Source: Fontivita pretiosa (GTDB lineage: Bacteria; Planctomycetota; Phycisphaerae; Tepidisphaerales; Tepidisphaeraceae). From it: 64,000 nt of DNA. Under the pieces are notes generated by a model that was not told where the DNA came from, did no database searches, and saw only the letters and a program-made list of their open reading frames with translations. Below, piece after piece: positions 43,818 through 52,504 of this stretch (position 1 is its first letter; every line of letters starts with the position of its first letter). The position numbers and the translations under genes were made by a program. The stretch lies in NCBI RefSeq assembly GCF_050410795.1, contig NZ_CP191258.1, positions 4,278,001 through 4,342,000 on the forward strand, written 5' to 3'.

Positions 43818-45173
43818 TCAGAACGGATCGATCTGCGCCGCCAGGTTGCGGAAGGTGGTGGTTCTGGCGTCGAAGGTGAGCTTGACCGTTCCGGTGGGTC
43901 CGTTGCGCTGCTTGGCGATGATGACTTCGGCGATGTTGTCGGGCATGAAGTCCGGCTCGCTCATGCGGTAATAGTCCTCGCGGTGCAGGAGCATGATCAC
44001 GTCGGCGTCCTGCTCGATCGAGCCGCTCTCGCGCAGGTCGCTCATCCGCGGGCGGTGCCCGTCGCGTCCCTCGGCGGCGCGGTTGAGCTGCGACAACGCG
44101 ATCACGGGAATCTCCAGCTCCCGCGCCACCGCCTTGATCCCGCGGCTGATCTCGCTGATCTGCTGCTGGCGACTTTCCGGGCCGGGGTTGTCCATGAGCT
44201 GGAGGTAGTCGATCATGATCAGGCGGATGTCGTGTTGCCGCTTCAGTCGCCGGGCCTTGGCGCGAAGCTCCAGCACGGTCAGTCCGGGCGAATCGTCCAC
44301 CCAGATCGGCGCCTTGGACAGCTCCACGACCACCGCCGCCAGCTTGTGGAACTCCTCGGCCGAGAGCATCCCCTTGCGGACCTTCTGGGCGTCGATGCCC
44401 GCGCGCGAGCAAAGCATTCTCTGGGCCAGTTGCTGCTTGCTCATTTCAAGCGAGAAGACCGCGCACGGCAGCCGATGGTTCGCCGCCACCGCTTCAACGA
44501 TGTTCATCGCGAAGGCGGTTTTGCCCATGCTGGGACGAGCGGCGATGATGATCATCTCGCCGTTCTGAAGGCCATTGAGCATCTCGTCGATTTCATGGAA
44601 ATCGGTTTCGATGCCCCGGCGGCCTTTCTCTTCGATCATCTCGTACACTTCGTGCAGCACGCTCTCCAGCGGCACGAGGTTTCCGCCGATGCGCTTTTCG
44701 GCGATCTCGAAGATCCGGTGCTCGGAGCGATCGACGATCACGTCAGCCTTTTCGTGGGGCGAATAGGCGTCGCGGAGGATGTCGTTGCTGGCAGCGATGA
44801 GCTGGCGGAGCAGGAACTTTTCGCGGACGATGCCGGCGTAGTGCGCCGCATGTGCCGCCGACGGCACCATGCCCAGCAATTGCGCCAGGTATGCCGTCCC
44901 GCCCACCTCTTCCAGCAACTGCCGCTTGAGCAGCTCCTCGCGGACAATCACCGCATCGATGGGCTTGTTCTGCTCGTACAGCTTGACCAGAATGTCGAAG
45001 ATGATCTGGTGATCCGCCTGGTAAAACGCGTCCCGCTCGACGATCTGGATCACCTGGCCGATGGATTCCTTGTCGAGCATCATCGAGGCCAGCAGGCACT
45101 GTTCGGCCTCGATGGAGTGGGGTGGCAGACGGTCGAACTGAGCGGCGAGCTGTGGGTCGATCAACTGGCTCAT
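43818..45173 (-). CDS. dnaB: Replicative DNA helicase DnaB
   Basis: Ring helicase of 451 residues that unwinds the replication fork 5' to 3'. The N-terminal primase-interacting domain begins RLPPHSIEAEQCLLASMMLD. The RecA-like domain has Walker A ARPSMGKTAFAMNI, Walker B LIMIDYLQLM, the SLEMSKQQLAQRM segment and the arginine-finger region SDLRESGSIEQDADVIMLLHR. Length is typical. It starts ATG 45173 with GGGAAGG eight bases upstream. It closes the minus-strand cluster after rplI, 267 bases downstream of that gene, so it may also have its own promoter. Confidence 0.96.
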   Translation of the reverse strand: MSQLIDPQLAAQFDRLPPHSIEAEQCLLASMMLDKESIGQVIQIVERDAFYQADHQIIFDILVKLYEQNKPIDAVIVREELLKRQLLEEVGGTAYLAQLLGMVPSAAHAAHYAGIVREKFLLRQLIAASNDILRDAYSPHEKADVIVDRSEHRIFEIAEKRIGGNLVPLESVLHEVYEMIEEKGRRGIETDFHEIDEMLNGLQNGEMIIIAARPSMGKTAFAMNIVEAVAANHRLPCAVFSLEMSKQQLAQRMLCSRAGIDAQKVRKGMLSAEEFHKLAAVVVELSKAPIWVDDSPGLTVLELRAKARRLKRQHDIRLIMIDYLQLMDNPGPESRQQQISEISRGIKAVARELEIPVIALSQLNRAAEGRDGHRPRMSDLRESGSIEQDADVIMLLHREDYYRMSEPDFMPDNIAEVIIAKQRNGPTGTVKLTFDARTTTFRNLAAQIDPF

Positions 45174-45440
45174 CGACGAACCTTCCCTGGAAAGACCCGG
45201 TCGAGGACCTTATCGCATCAATGGTGCGCGAACATTATCCGAACAATCACATCGGCACGCAACGGCGTTGCGCTTGACTGGCGGGATTGTTCGTTGAATC
45301 GCTACTAAACACGGGCCAGGCACAGTAAACACGAAGAGCTTCCGGCGACCCAGAATTGCTCCGAGCCACGAGAAGCTCTCCACCGCATTTCCACAATCCA
45401 CCTGTGGATGGCGCGGCGCCGGCGAAACGCGATCCGCCGA

Positions 45441-45968
45441 TTATCTGGCCGGCTGTTGTTCGGCTTCGGCGCGTTTGCGTGCCTCGGCGGCCGCTTCCAT
45501 CGCCGCCTTGGACTCCGCATCCGGCGCCACATACACCTTGATCTCGGTCGCCAGATCCTCCGCGAAGCGAATCTCGACCATGTACTTGTCGATGCGGTCG
45601 AGCTTGCCCTTGAGGTTGACGTCGTCGGGATGGACGTTGAAACCCTGCGCCTGAAGCGCCTTGGCGATGTCGGTAGCGCTGACCGAGCCGAACAGGTGTC
45701 CCTGCTCGTTGGCCTTGCGCTCCAGCGTGATCTCGACTCCTTCGAGCTGCTTGAGCAGTGCCGCCTGCTGCTCGCGGCGTTCACGTTCCATTCGTTCGAT
45801 CTCGCGTCTGCGCTCCTCGACCTTTTTGATGTTGGCGGGAGTGGGATACACCGCCAGGTCTTTGGGCAGCAGGTAATTTCGCGCAAAGCCCGGGGAGACT
45901 TCGACGACATCGCCGACCCGGCCGACGTTCTTGATCGATTCCTTCAGAAGCAGTTTTACGGTTGCCAT
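45441..45968 (-). CDS. rplI: 50S ribosomal protein L9 (bL9)
   Basis: Protein of 175 residues that binds 23S rRNA domain V. The N-terminal domain KLLLKESIKNVGRVGDVVEV and SPGFARNYLLPKDLAVYPTP are diagnostic; a long charged helix (KKVEERRREIERMERERREQ) leads to the C-terminal domain with GHLFGSVSATDIAKALQAQG. A short Ala/Glu-rich tail extends it beyond the usual 150 residues. It follows ssb by 73 bases; the rpsR gene usually found here is missing. Confidence 0.95.
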   Translation of the reverse strand: MATVKLLLKESIKNVGRVGDVVEVSPGFARNYLLPKDLAVYPTPANIKKVEERRREIERMERERREQQAALLKQLEGVEITLERKANEQGHLFGSVSATDIAKALQAQGFNVHPDDVNLKGKLDRIDKYMVEIRFAEDLATEIKVYVAPDAESKAAMEAAAEARKRAEAEQQPAR

Positions 45969-46041
45969 GGTTGTCTTAGGTGTTTCAGTTGCGTGCTAAA
46001 GCAAGTTCGGAACTTTGCCCGTCCAATTCGCGTTTTTCCAT

Positions 46042-46560
46042 TCAGAACGGGATATCGTCTTCCTTAAACTCCTGCGCATCCGGCGGGAAGGGCTGATCGG
46101 GCGCCGGTTGCGGGGGAGCGGCGCGGTCGGTAACCGGCGGACGCGCAGGCGCCGGGCGACCCTGCCGCGGCGGGGCGGACACGTCGGCGTCGGGCGGGCC
46201 GCCGCTCGCCGCGTTACCCGCATCCGCCCGATTGCCCAGCAGTTGGAAATTCTCCACCACCACCGAGTGCTTGCTGCGCTTGCCTCCGCCCTGCTTGTCC
46301 TCCCAGGTGTCCAGCTTCAGTCGTCCCTCGATCAGGATCAGACGACCCTTCTGGCAATACTGGTTGATGATCTCGGCCTGCCGGCCGAACGCGGCGCAGT
46401 CGATGAACATCACCTCTTCGCGGTCCTCACCGCTGGCGGTTTTGAACCGGCGATTGCAGGCGATGCCGAAATCAGCCACGGCGGTCTGGCTCGGCAGATA
46501 GCGCAGTTGCGGATCGCGGGTCAGGTTCCCGCAGAGGATCACACGGTTATAGTTGGCCAT
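46042..46560 (-). CDS. ssb: Single-stranded DNA-binding protein
   Basis: OB-fold protein of 172 residues that coats single-stranded DNA in replication and repair. The N-terminal YNRVILCGNLTRDPQLRYLP and FIDCAAFGRQAEIINQYCQK mark the OB domain. A Pro/Arg-rich linker is followed by the acidic interaction tip ending DDIPF. It lies between rpsF and rplI on the same strand, the common order. Confidence 0.95.
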   Translation of the reverse strand: MANYNRVILCGNLTRDPQLRYLPSQTAVADFGIACNRRFKTASGEDREEVMFIDCAAFGRQAEIINQYCQKGRLILIEGRLKLDTWEDKQGGGKRSKHSVVVENFQLLGNRADAGNAASGGPPDADVSAPPRQGRPAPARPPVTDRAAPPQPAPDQPFPPDAQEFKEDDIPF

Positions 46561-46626
46561 GATCGCGCTCCCGGACTATACGACGCGGCAGATGCGCCGC
46601 CAGCACGCGGGCGGGAGAGACCCGCC

Positions 46627-47100
46627 TCATTCCCGGGCCGCCGGCTCGGAACCGGCGCGCTCACGCTCCTCGCGGCGCGGCCCGCGTCGCTCCCGCTCTT
46701 CAGTATAGGGCCGATCCCACGGCGCCCGTTCCTCGCGGGGCTGAATCGGCTGCGGTTCGACGGCGTGCATCTCCTGCTCGTTGAGGTGATCCGCGTGCGT
46801 CACCAGCACGCGCAGAACCTCCTCACTGAGGTTCACGTCGCGCTCAATGCCCGCCACCGCGCTTCCCGGCGCCCTGAAGTACGACAGGATGTACAGGCCA
46901 CGCTTCTGCCCGTCGATTTCATATGCCAGTTTTCGCTCGTCCCACTTCTTGAGCACGATGATCTTCCCGCCGTGACGTTCAATGATGCTCCTGGCCGTAT
47001 TCAGGCTCTTGTCCAGCTCTGCGCTGGCAGCGGCGGGGAAGAGAAACATCGCCTCGTACTGTCTGATTCGTTCCGATTTGCTCGCTGTCGCGTCTGCCAT
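46627..47100 (-). CDS. rpsF: 30S ribosomal protein S6 (bS6)
   Basis: Protein of 157 residues that partners S18 on the 30S platform. QYEAMFLFPAAASAELDKSL, then IIVLKKWDERKLAYEIDGQKRGLYILSYFRA are diagnostic. The C-terminal 45 residues are an Arg/Glu-rich extension. ATG 47100 is preferred since GGGAG lies 10 bases upstream; ATG 47109 would leave only one base between that site and the start. The 95-base gap to pth carries hairpins (for instance 47157-47174, stem AGCCGGC/GCCGGCT) that could be part of an S6:S18-type leader, not verified. The S18 gene itself is not in the cluster. Confidence 0.94.
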   Translation of the reverse strand: MADATASKSERIRQYEAMFLFPAAASAELDKSLNTARSIIERHGGKIIVLKKWDERKLAYEIDGQKRGLYILSYFRAPGSAVAGIERDVNLSEEVLRVLVTHADHLNEQEMHAVEPQPIQPREERAPWDRPYTEERERRGPRREERERAGSEPAARE

Positions 47101-47195
47101 TGTTGTCATGCTCCCAGCATGGGTTTTGACCGGTTCACCGGCCGCCAGTGTGCTCTAGCCGGCAACAGCCGGCTTGCAGCGGATCGCAAAGGCGA

Positions 47196-47834
47196 TCACT
47201 GCTGGCCGTCGGCCGACTGCTGTGTGTCATTCTCCTCGGCGTTGAAACGATTCATCGCCGCCGTAATGCCTTCCTGGATCCAGGTCAGGATCGCGCTGAT
47301 GGCGCGATCGATCGCCGGATCGATTTTCTGTCGCTGCTCGGCGGTGAATCTGCCGAGCACGTAATCCTTTCCGGACAGGTTTGGCGGCGGGGGATCGATG
47401 CCGATCCTCAGCCGCGGATACTGGCTGGTGCCCAGCATCCGTTCAATGTCCTTCAGCCCGTTATGCCCGCCGCTGGACCCGCCGGGACGAATGCGGATCT
47501 TTCCGCACGGCAATGCCAGGTCGTCCAGCACGATCATCAGGTCCTGCGGATCGAGCCGAAAGAACGACGCCGCGCTGTGGACCGCTCGTCCGGAAAGATT
47601 CATGTACGTCGTCGGTTTCAGCAGCAGCAGCTTTTGCTCGCTGCCGTCGGGCAGCACGATCGTACCATCCATCGCCAGCCCGTCGAATTTCGATCGGGCC
47701 AGGCGGTTGAACTCCTGCGGGCTGGGGATCCAACCCAGCCGTGCCGCCAGACGATCGACGACCTCCCAGCCGATGTTGTGCCGGGTGCCCACGTACTCGC
47801 TGCCCGGATTGCCCAGTCCGACGACCAGCTTCAT
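47196..47834 (-). CDS. pth: Peptidyl-tRNA hydrolase
   Basis: Enzyme of 212 residues that frees stalled tRNAs from peptidyl-tRNA. Diagnostic segments are LVVGLGNPGSEYVGTRHNIG (with the catalytic His), LLLKPTTYMNLSGRAV, LDDLALPCGKIRIRPGGSSG followed by GHNGLKDIE, and RLRIGIDPP. The C-terminus is slightly extended. ATG 47834 is the standard start; sequence upstream in the same frame is repeat DNA. It follows rplY, a linkage seen in many bacteria. Confidence 0.95.
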   Translation of the reverse strand: MKLVVGLGNPGSEYVGTRHNIGWEVVDRLAARLGWIPSPQEFNRLARSKFDGLAMDGTIVLPDGSEQKLLLLKPTTYMNLSGRAVHSAASFFRLDPQDLMIVLDDLALPCGKIRIRPGGSSGGHNGLKDIERMLGTSQYPRLRIGIDPPPPNLSGKDYVLGRFTAEQRQKIDPAIDRAISAILTWIQEGITAAMNRFNAEENDTQQSADGQQ

Positions 47835-47837
47835 GGT

Positions 47838-47910
47838 TGCCAGTGATCCGTCGCCAGTTGCCAGCCGCCAGTTGTATGCCACAGGCCAGACAGGCAACTG
47901 ACAACTGGCC
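47838..47910. repeat. CCAGTTG-type intergenic palindrome
   Basis: The gap between rplY and pth carries several copies of GCCAGTTG (47853, 47867) and inverse copies CAACTGGC/GGCAACTG (47893-47909). Two alternative 8-base pairings are possible (47867-47874 with 47902-47909; 47855-47862 with 47893-47900). It lies in the leader of pth. Confidence 0.6.
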
Positions 47911-47924
47911 GGCGGTCACCATGC

Positions 47925-48608
47925 TTACTTCTTCTCCTTCTCCGCGGCCGCGGCAGGCGCAGCGCCCTCGGCAGCCTCCTCTTCCTCGGCTTCCTTGCCC
48001 TTGCCAATGACCTCGGGTTCCGCGGCGACTTCCTCCACGGCGGGGGCGGCCACCTCTTCATGAATCTCGCGAACCATCGCCACGATCAGGTCCGGATCCT
48101 GCAAGCAGCGTACACCCGGCGGCAGGCTCAGATCGCGGATATGCAGCACCGAGTCCTTCTCCATGTCCGACACGTTGTGCCGGATCGCATCGGGAATCTC
48201 CGTCACCAGGCACTCGATCTGCAGCTCCGCCACGATCTGCTGAAGCACAGCTCCCTCGGCTTCTCCCTTGGGCGTGCCCTTCAGCTCCAGCGGAACGGTG
48301 ACTTCGACCTTCTCGTCCAGGCTCACGCGGGCAAAATCCACGTGCAGCACCTCATCGCTCAGGTGGTCATACTGCACTTCCTTCAGCAGCACCTTTTCGC
48401 TGCGACCGTCGATCGACAGGTCGAACAGGTGCGCGCCGTGGCTGATGTGGTTGATCAGTTCCTTCTTGGAAAGGGTGATGGGGATCACGGCCTCTTTGTG
48501 TCCATAGACCACGCCCGGCAGAAGCCCGGCGTCGCGCAGCCGCTTGTTGGCGCGGCTGCCCAGCTCGCTGCGTGGCCTGGCGGATATCTGTGCGGTTTGC
48601 GTTGCCAT
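47925..48608 (-). CDS. rplY: 50S ribosomal protein L25/Ctc (bL25)
   Basis: 5S rRNA-binding protein of 227 residues, long (Ctc) form. The N-terminal ARPRSELGSRANKRLRDAGL and LPGVVYGHKEAVIPITLSKK form the L25 domain; HVDFARVSLDEKVEVTVPLE begins the TL5/Ctc C-terminal domain. The tail is rich in Glu, Ala and Lys. AGGAGAAG precedes ATG 48608. It sits between prs and pth. Confidence 0.94.
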   Translation of the reverse strand: MATQTAQISARPRSELGSRANKRLRDAGLLPGVVYGHKEAVIPITLSKKELINHISHGAHLFDLSIDGRSEKVLLKEVQYDHLSDEVLHVDFARVSLDEKVEVTVPLELKGTPKGEAEGAVLQQIVAELQIECLVTEIPDAIRHNVSDMEKDSVLHIRDLSLPPGVRCLQDPDLIVAMVREIHEEVAAPAVEEVAAEPEVIGKGKEAEEEEAAEGAAPAAAAEKEKK

Positions 48609-48685
48609 GCTTACTTCTCCTGTTTCGCCATCTGCGGATGTCGATCTGCGACTTGCGATCGCGGATCAAAGACCGCAAATCCAAT

Positions 48686-49672
48686 TCACTCACTCAGCGC
48701 CCTGCCTCCGACATCTTCCCGGAACAACGCGCTGACCGACGCGTTGTGATGGATGCGGTGGATCGCCTCGCCCAGCAGTTCGGCGACGCTGAGCACCACA
48801 ACCCGATCCTTGATCGGGTCGGCTCGGGTTCCGATCGGGATCGTGTCCGTCACCGCAAGTCTGGTGAACGGACAGTTGGCCAATCGTTCCATGGCCGGCG
48901 GAGCGAAGACCGCATGCGTGGCGCTCATGTAGATGTCGCGCGCCCCGTGGTCGCGCAGGATCTGAACCGCCGAGGTCATCGTGCCCGCTGTGGTGATCAT
49001 GTCGTCCACCATGATCACGTTCTTTCCGTCCACATCGCCGATGACGTGGATGGCATCGGCCTGCGAACCGCTGCGGCGTCGCTTGTCGATGATGCAGATC
49101 TCCCCGCCGAGCTTGTTGGCGTACACCTGCGCCCGCTTGACGTTGCCCACGTCCGGAGAGACGAACACCGCGTTGTGCAGGTTGAGGCTGCGGAACCACT
49201 TGACGATCACCGGTCCGGCGTTGAGGTGGTCCACCGGAATGTCAAAAAATCCCTGTACCTGTGCCGCGTGCAGATCGACGGCGACAACCCGGTCGGCGCC
49301 GGCACGCTCCAGCAGGTTGGCCACGAGCTTGGCGGTGATCGGCGTCCGCCCCTCGTCCTTTCGGTCCTGTCGGGCATAACCGAAGTAGGGGATCACCGCT
49401 GTCACGCGCGACGCACTGGCCCGGCGGAGCGTGTCGATCCAGATGAACAGCTCCATCAGATGCGCGTTGACCGGATGCGAAGTCGGCTGAATCACGAAGC
49501 AATCCCGCCCGCGAACATCCTCTTCCACACGCACGATCAGCTCCCCGTCCGGGAACAGCTCGGTGCGCCCGCGGCCAAGGGGAATGTCCAGATACTCGCA
49601 GATCTTCTGGGCAAGCTGCGGGTTGGCTCGGCCGGTGAAAACCTTCAGTTTGTCCGCGTCGGTGTTGGCCAT
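48686..49672 (-). CDS. prs: Ribose-phosphate pyrophosphokinase
   Basis: PRPP synthetase of 328 residues: ribose 5-phosphate plus ATP gives PRPP, the precursor for purines, pyrimidines, NAD, histidine and tryptophan. Motifs are KVFTGRANPQLAQKICEYL, IPYFGYARQDRKDEGRTPIT (ATP flexible loop), VDLHAAQVQGFFDIPVDHL and the PRPP loop VIMVDDMITTAGTMTSAV, here with A in place of the usual G before GT. It follows the GlmU-like gene by 14 bases, the same gene order as glmU-prs in many bacteria. Confidence 0.95.
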   Translation of the reverse strand: MANTDADKLKVFTGRANPQLAQKICEYLDIPLGRGRTELFPDGELIVRVEEDVRGRDCFVIQPTSHPVNAHLMELFIWIDTLRRASASRVTAVIPYFGYARQDRKDEGRTPITAKLVANLLERAGADRVVAVDLHAAQVQGFFDIPVDHLNAGPVIVKWFRSLNLHNAVFVSPDVGNVKRAQVYANKLGGEICIIDKRRRSGSQADAIHVIGDVDGKNVIMVDDMITTAGTMTSAVQILRDHGARDIYMSATHAVFAPPAMERLANCPFTRLAVTDTIPIGTRADPIKDRVVVLSVAELLGEAIHRIHHNASVSALFREDVGGRALSE

Positions 49673-49686
49673 GGCGGCAGTTCGGT

Positions 49687-50685
49687 TCAGGTTCCGGCTT
49701 GAGACAGTGTGGCCGTATCGGGCGTGATGTTGCCGGCCAACGTCGCGCCCTCCGGGACGATGCTCTGTCGCGGCACGACAGCGAATGGCCCGATCGTGCA
49801 TTCAGCGCCGATGTCCGAGCCGCGACCAATGAACGTGAACGGCTGAATCACAGTGTCCGGACCGACCGTGACCCCCGCCTCAATATACGTATTCACCGGG
49901 CTGACGATCGTCACCCCGCCTTCACGGATCTTCCGCTGAATCCGCTCCTGCATGATCGCGTCGGCCTCGGCAAGTTGCTGGCGGTCATTGGGTGCCAGCA
50001 CGTCGTCGGGGCTGACGGCCTGCACGGCGACGACCTTCCTGCCGGCGCGGCGCAGGATCCCGAAGATGTCGGTCAGGTAATATTCACCCTTGCGGTTGTC
50101 GTTCTTCAACTTCCCCAAGGCAAACAGCAGGTCCTCGACCCGGACGCAGTAATAGCTGGGGAAGACCTCGCGAATCTCCCGCTGCTCGGGGGTGCAGTCG
50201 ATCTGCTCGACGATGTCGACGAAGTTGCCGTCCTTGTCGCGGATCACCCGCCCGTAGCCGGTCGGATCGTCCAGCACCGCGGTCGCCATCGTCGCCGCCG
50301 CCCGTTCGGCGCGATGCGCCTCGTGCAACTGGCGGAGCACCTGGCCTCGGGTTAGTGGCACGTCGCCGGTCAGGATCAGCACATCCCCACCGTGCAGCTT
50401 TCGCAGTTCCGGCTCGCACATCCGTGCCGCATGCCCGGTGCCAAGCTGTTCGGTTTGTTCCACGAACGTGATCCGCTTGTCGTGCCCGAAGTTGGCGATG
50501 ATCTCGTCCTTGCCGTAGCCGACCACCAGCAGCACGCGGGTGCATCCAGCCTCATAGCAGGCGTCCAGGATATACTGAAGCATCGGCCGACCACATAACT
50601 CGTGCAGCGGCTTGGGCTTGCGGGATTTCATCCGCGTGCTCTTCCCTGCGGCCAGGATGATGGCGGTCAAGCTCATGGCGATCAA
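49687..50685 (-). CDS. glmU: GlmU-type UDP-GlcNAc pyrophosphorylase, short form
   Basis: Nucleotidyltransferase of 332 residues. The N-terminal Rossmann-like domain (AIILAAGKSTRMKSRKPKPL; QLGTGHAARMCEPEL; GDVPL; GEYYLTDIFGIL) matches the uridylyltransferase half of GlmU, which makes UDP-GlcNAc. The C-terminal left-handed helix is cut to about three turns and ends near residue 332, versus about 456 in full GlmU, so the acetyltransferase site is missing and GlcN-1-P acetylation must be encoded elsewhere. ATG 50676 is an alternative start. Its position before prs supports a GlmU identity. Confidence 0.85.
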   Translation of the reverse strand: MIAMSLTAIILAAGKSTRMKSRKPKPLHELCGRPMLQYILDACYEAGCTRVLLVVGYGKDEIIANFGHDKRITFVEQTEQLGTGHAARMCEPELRKLHGGDVLILTGDVPLTRGQVLRQLHEAHRAERAAATMATAVLDDPTGYGRVIRDKDGNFVDIVEQIDCTPEQREIREVFPSYYCVRVEDLLFALGKLKNDNRKGEYYLTDIFGILRRAGRKVVAVQAVSPDDVLAPNDRQQLAEADAIMQERIQRKIREGGVTIVSPVNTYIEAGVTVGPDTVIQPFTFIGRGSDIGAECTIGPFAVVPRQSIVPEGATLAGNITPDTATLSQAGT

Positions 50686-50756
50686 GGATGAGGTTGAAGC
50701 AGGAAGTTAGCCAAGGCTTGCTTCCTGCATTCTTCTGCCTTCATCCGTGGTAGAGA

Positions 50757-50827
50757 CTACCCGGCCTGGATTCGAACCAGGACAAACAGGACCAAAACCT
50801 GTTGTGCTACCGTTACACCACCGGGTA
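50757..50827 (-). tRNA. tRNA-Gln (UUG)
   Basis: A complete 71-base cloverleaf on the minus strand: acceptor TACCCGG/CCGGGTA with discriminator G, D arm GTG-TAACGGTAG-CAC, anticodon arm ACAGG-TTTTGGT-CCTGT with anticodon TTG, 4-base variable loop, T arm CCTGG-TTCGAAT-CCAGG. The U1-A72 pair is typical of tRNA-Gln. CCA is not encoded. Confidence 0.96.
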
Positions 50828-51298
50828 GTGAATCAAGACGAAAGGATACAACAACCCGAGGCCCAAAACGATGGGCTTTTGCCTCAGCATCTTCAACGGG
50901 TGTGACCGTTCGCGGCGGCGTTGCGGACGTACCCGGAGGCCCAACCCGGTTCAAACCGCCTGCGGATCCTGACCACCACAGCCGCAAAGCCATGGCAATC
51001 GGCCCTTCCGAGCTGGTTCGTCTACCCTTCCATGCCCCGAAGCACGGACCTCTCGACGAATGCCCCAACATGGGGTAGCGCGCCTGATCCTACGAGCGTT
51101 GCAGCCGATGTCAAGTCGCCGCCCGAACCTGCGCACGCCCGACCCCATTGCCGCCCGCCTCCGCCGCCGGGGTCGCGCAGCGGCGGCATCCGTTGACAGT
51201 CTTGCCGCTTCTCCGGTAGTTTGCCCGAACTTGTTGTCGCGACTGCACCAGCCATCGGCCAGCCGTGACACCAAATTGGACATCGAAAGCACCCCAAA
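50828..51298. other. Gene-free stretch between tRNA-Gln and the M24 peptidase
   Basis: About 470 bases without a convincing coding frame. A 28-base near-palindrome at 50858-50885 (GAGG, CAAAA / TTTTG, CCTC with competing GCCCA/TGGGC) lies 30 bases upstream of the tRNA. A TTGACA at 51193-51198 could be a -35 box for the peptidase operon, but its -10 partner is weak. Nothing else is recognised. Confidence 0.5.
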
Positions 51299-52450
51299 AT
51301 GAAGCCACCGGTAACCCGTGCCAAGGCCTATCTCAAAGTCCGTCACAAAACCGTCCGTGACGCGATGAAGCAACTGAAGCTGGATGGGCTGCTGCTCACA
51401 CGCGCTTCCGATCTGGCGTACCTGACGAACTTCACAGGTGATGACTCCGTCGGGCTGATCACCGCAAAAGATCTCTACATCATTACCGACTTCCGATACC
51501 GCGATCAGGCGCAGCTCCAGGCCGGGTGGACCAGGCTGGCTATACGCGACGGCCAGATGGCCGATGCCGTCGCCCGCGCTATCCTGGACGCTGGCGTCAA
51601 GCGGGTCGGTTTCGAGGCCAACTTCACCACCTACGGGCAGGTTTCGGCGCTGGACAAGGCCATCCGCGAATTGCTCAAAGCACCAAAAGACTCGCCAGCG
51701 GCTGGCCAGGTGGAGCTGGTGCCCCTCGAGGACGTGATGCCGAACATCCGGAAGGTCAAGGATGACCATGAGATCGACTTGATCCGCAAGTCGGTGGCCT
51801 TGGCGGAAGAGGCGTTCGAGGCCATCCGGGCTGAAATCAAGGTCGGACAGACCGAGAACTACCTGGCCGGCCTGCTGATCGCCGAGCTGCGCGCCCGCGG
51901 CGCCGAGACCACCAGCTTCGAGCCGATCGTCGCCGCCGGCGCCAACAGCTCTTTACCGCATTACCGTCCCGGCGACGTGCTGGTCCAGCGCGATCAGCCG
52001 CTGCTGTTCGACTGGGGAGCGCTGTACAACGGCTATTGCTCGGACCTGACCCGCACCTTCCTGATCGGGCGAGTCGCGCCCCGGATCAAGGAGATCTATC
52101 AGATCGTGTACGACGCGCAGCAGGCGGCGATCCGGTTCCTGCGGCCGGGCGTGACCACCCGGCAGGCCGACCGCGTCGCCCGTGACCTGATCGAAAAGGC
52201 CGGCTACAAGGACTACTTCGGGCATGGGCTGGGGCATGGCATCGGGCGCGATATTCACGAGCCGCCGACCATCCGATACAACGCCGCTGATGACGAGCTG
52301 CGCCCGGGTATGATCGTCACCGTCGAGCCGGGCATCTATCTGCCGGGGGAGGGTGGAGTCCGGATCGAGGACGATGTGCTGATCACCCACAGTGGCTGCG
52401 AGGTTCTGTCCTCGATGGACAAGACCTTCGAAGCGTGCCACATCGTCTAG
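51299..52450 (+). CDS. Xaa-Pro aminopeptidase, M24 family
   Basis: Metallopeptidase of 383 residues that removes an N-terminal residue before proline. The N-terminal creatinase-like domain (GLLLTRASDLAYLTNFTGDD) is followed by the pita-bread domain with metal ligands in LLFDWGALYNGYCSDLTRTF (two Asp), FGHGLGHGIGRDIHE (His), IVTVEPGIYLP (Glu) and GGVRIEDDVL (Glu). Length is typical. It precedes accB-accC; in many bacteria efp lies between, but not here. Start ATG 51299 has only weak upstream signals. Confidence 0.92.
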   Translation: MKPPVTRAKAYLKVRHKTVRDAMKQLKLDGLLLTRASDLAYLTNFTGDDSVGLITAKDLYIITDFRYRDQAQLQAGWTRLAIRDGQMADAVARAILDAGVKRVGFEANFTTYGQVSALDKAIRELLKAPKDSPAAGQVELVPLEDVMPNIRKVKDDHEIDLIRKSVALAEEAFEAIRAEIKVGQTENYLAGLLIAELRARGAETTSFEPIVAAGANSSLPHYRPGDVLVQRDQPLLFDWGALYNGYCSDLTRTFLIGRVAPRIKEIYQIVYDAQQAAIRFLRPGVTTRQADRVARDLIEKAGYKDYFGHGLGHGIGRDIHEPPTIRYNAADDELRPGMIVTVEPGIYLPGEGGVRIEDDVLITHSGCEVLSSMDKTFEACHIV

Positions 52451-52504
52451 CGGATTGAAATTCCGAGTGTTGGTTTTGCGAGCTGATTTGCGAATGAGGG
52501 CACT

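Noticed and set aside
47110..47195. S6:S18-binding leader RNA before rpsF
   Set aside because: Hairpins are present (47157-47174 among others), but I could not match the bulge and loop pattern of the known motif with certainty, so it is not listed as a feature.
50921..51196. Plus-strand frame of 91 codons upstream of the M24 peptidase
   Set aside because: Pro/Ser/Arg-rich shadow-like composition, no ribosome-binding site, several equally long overlapping frames on both strands.
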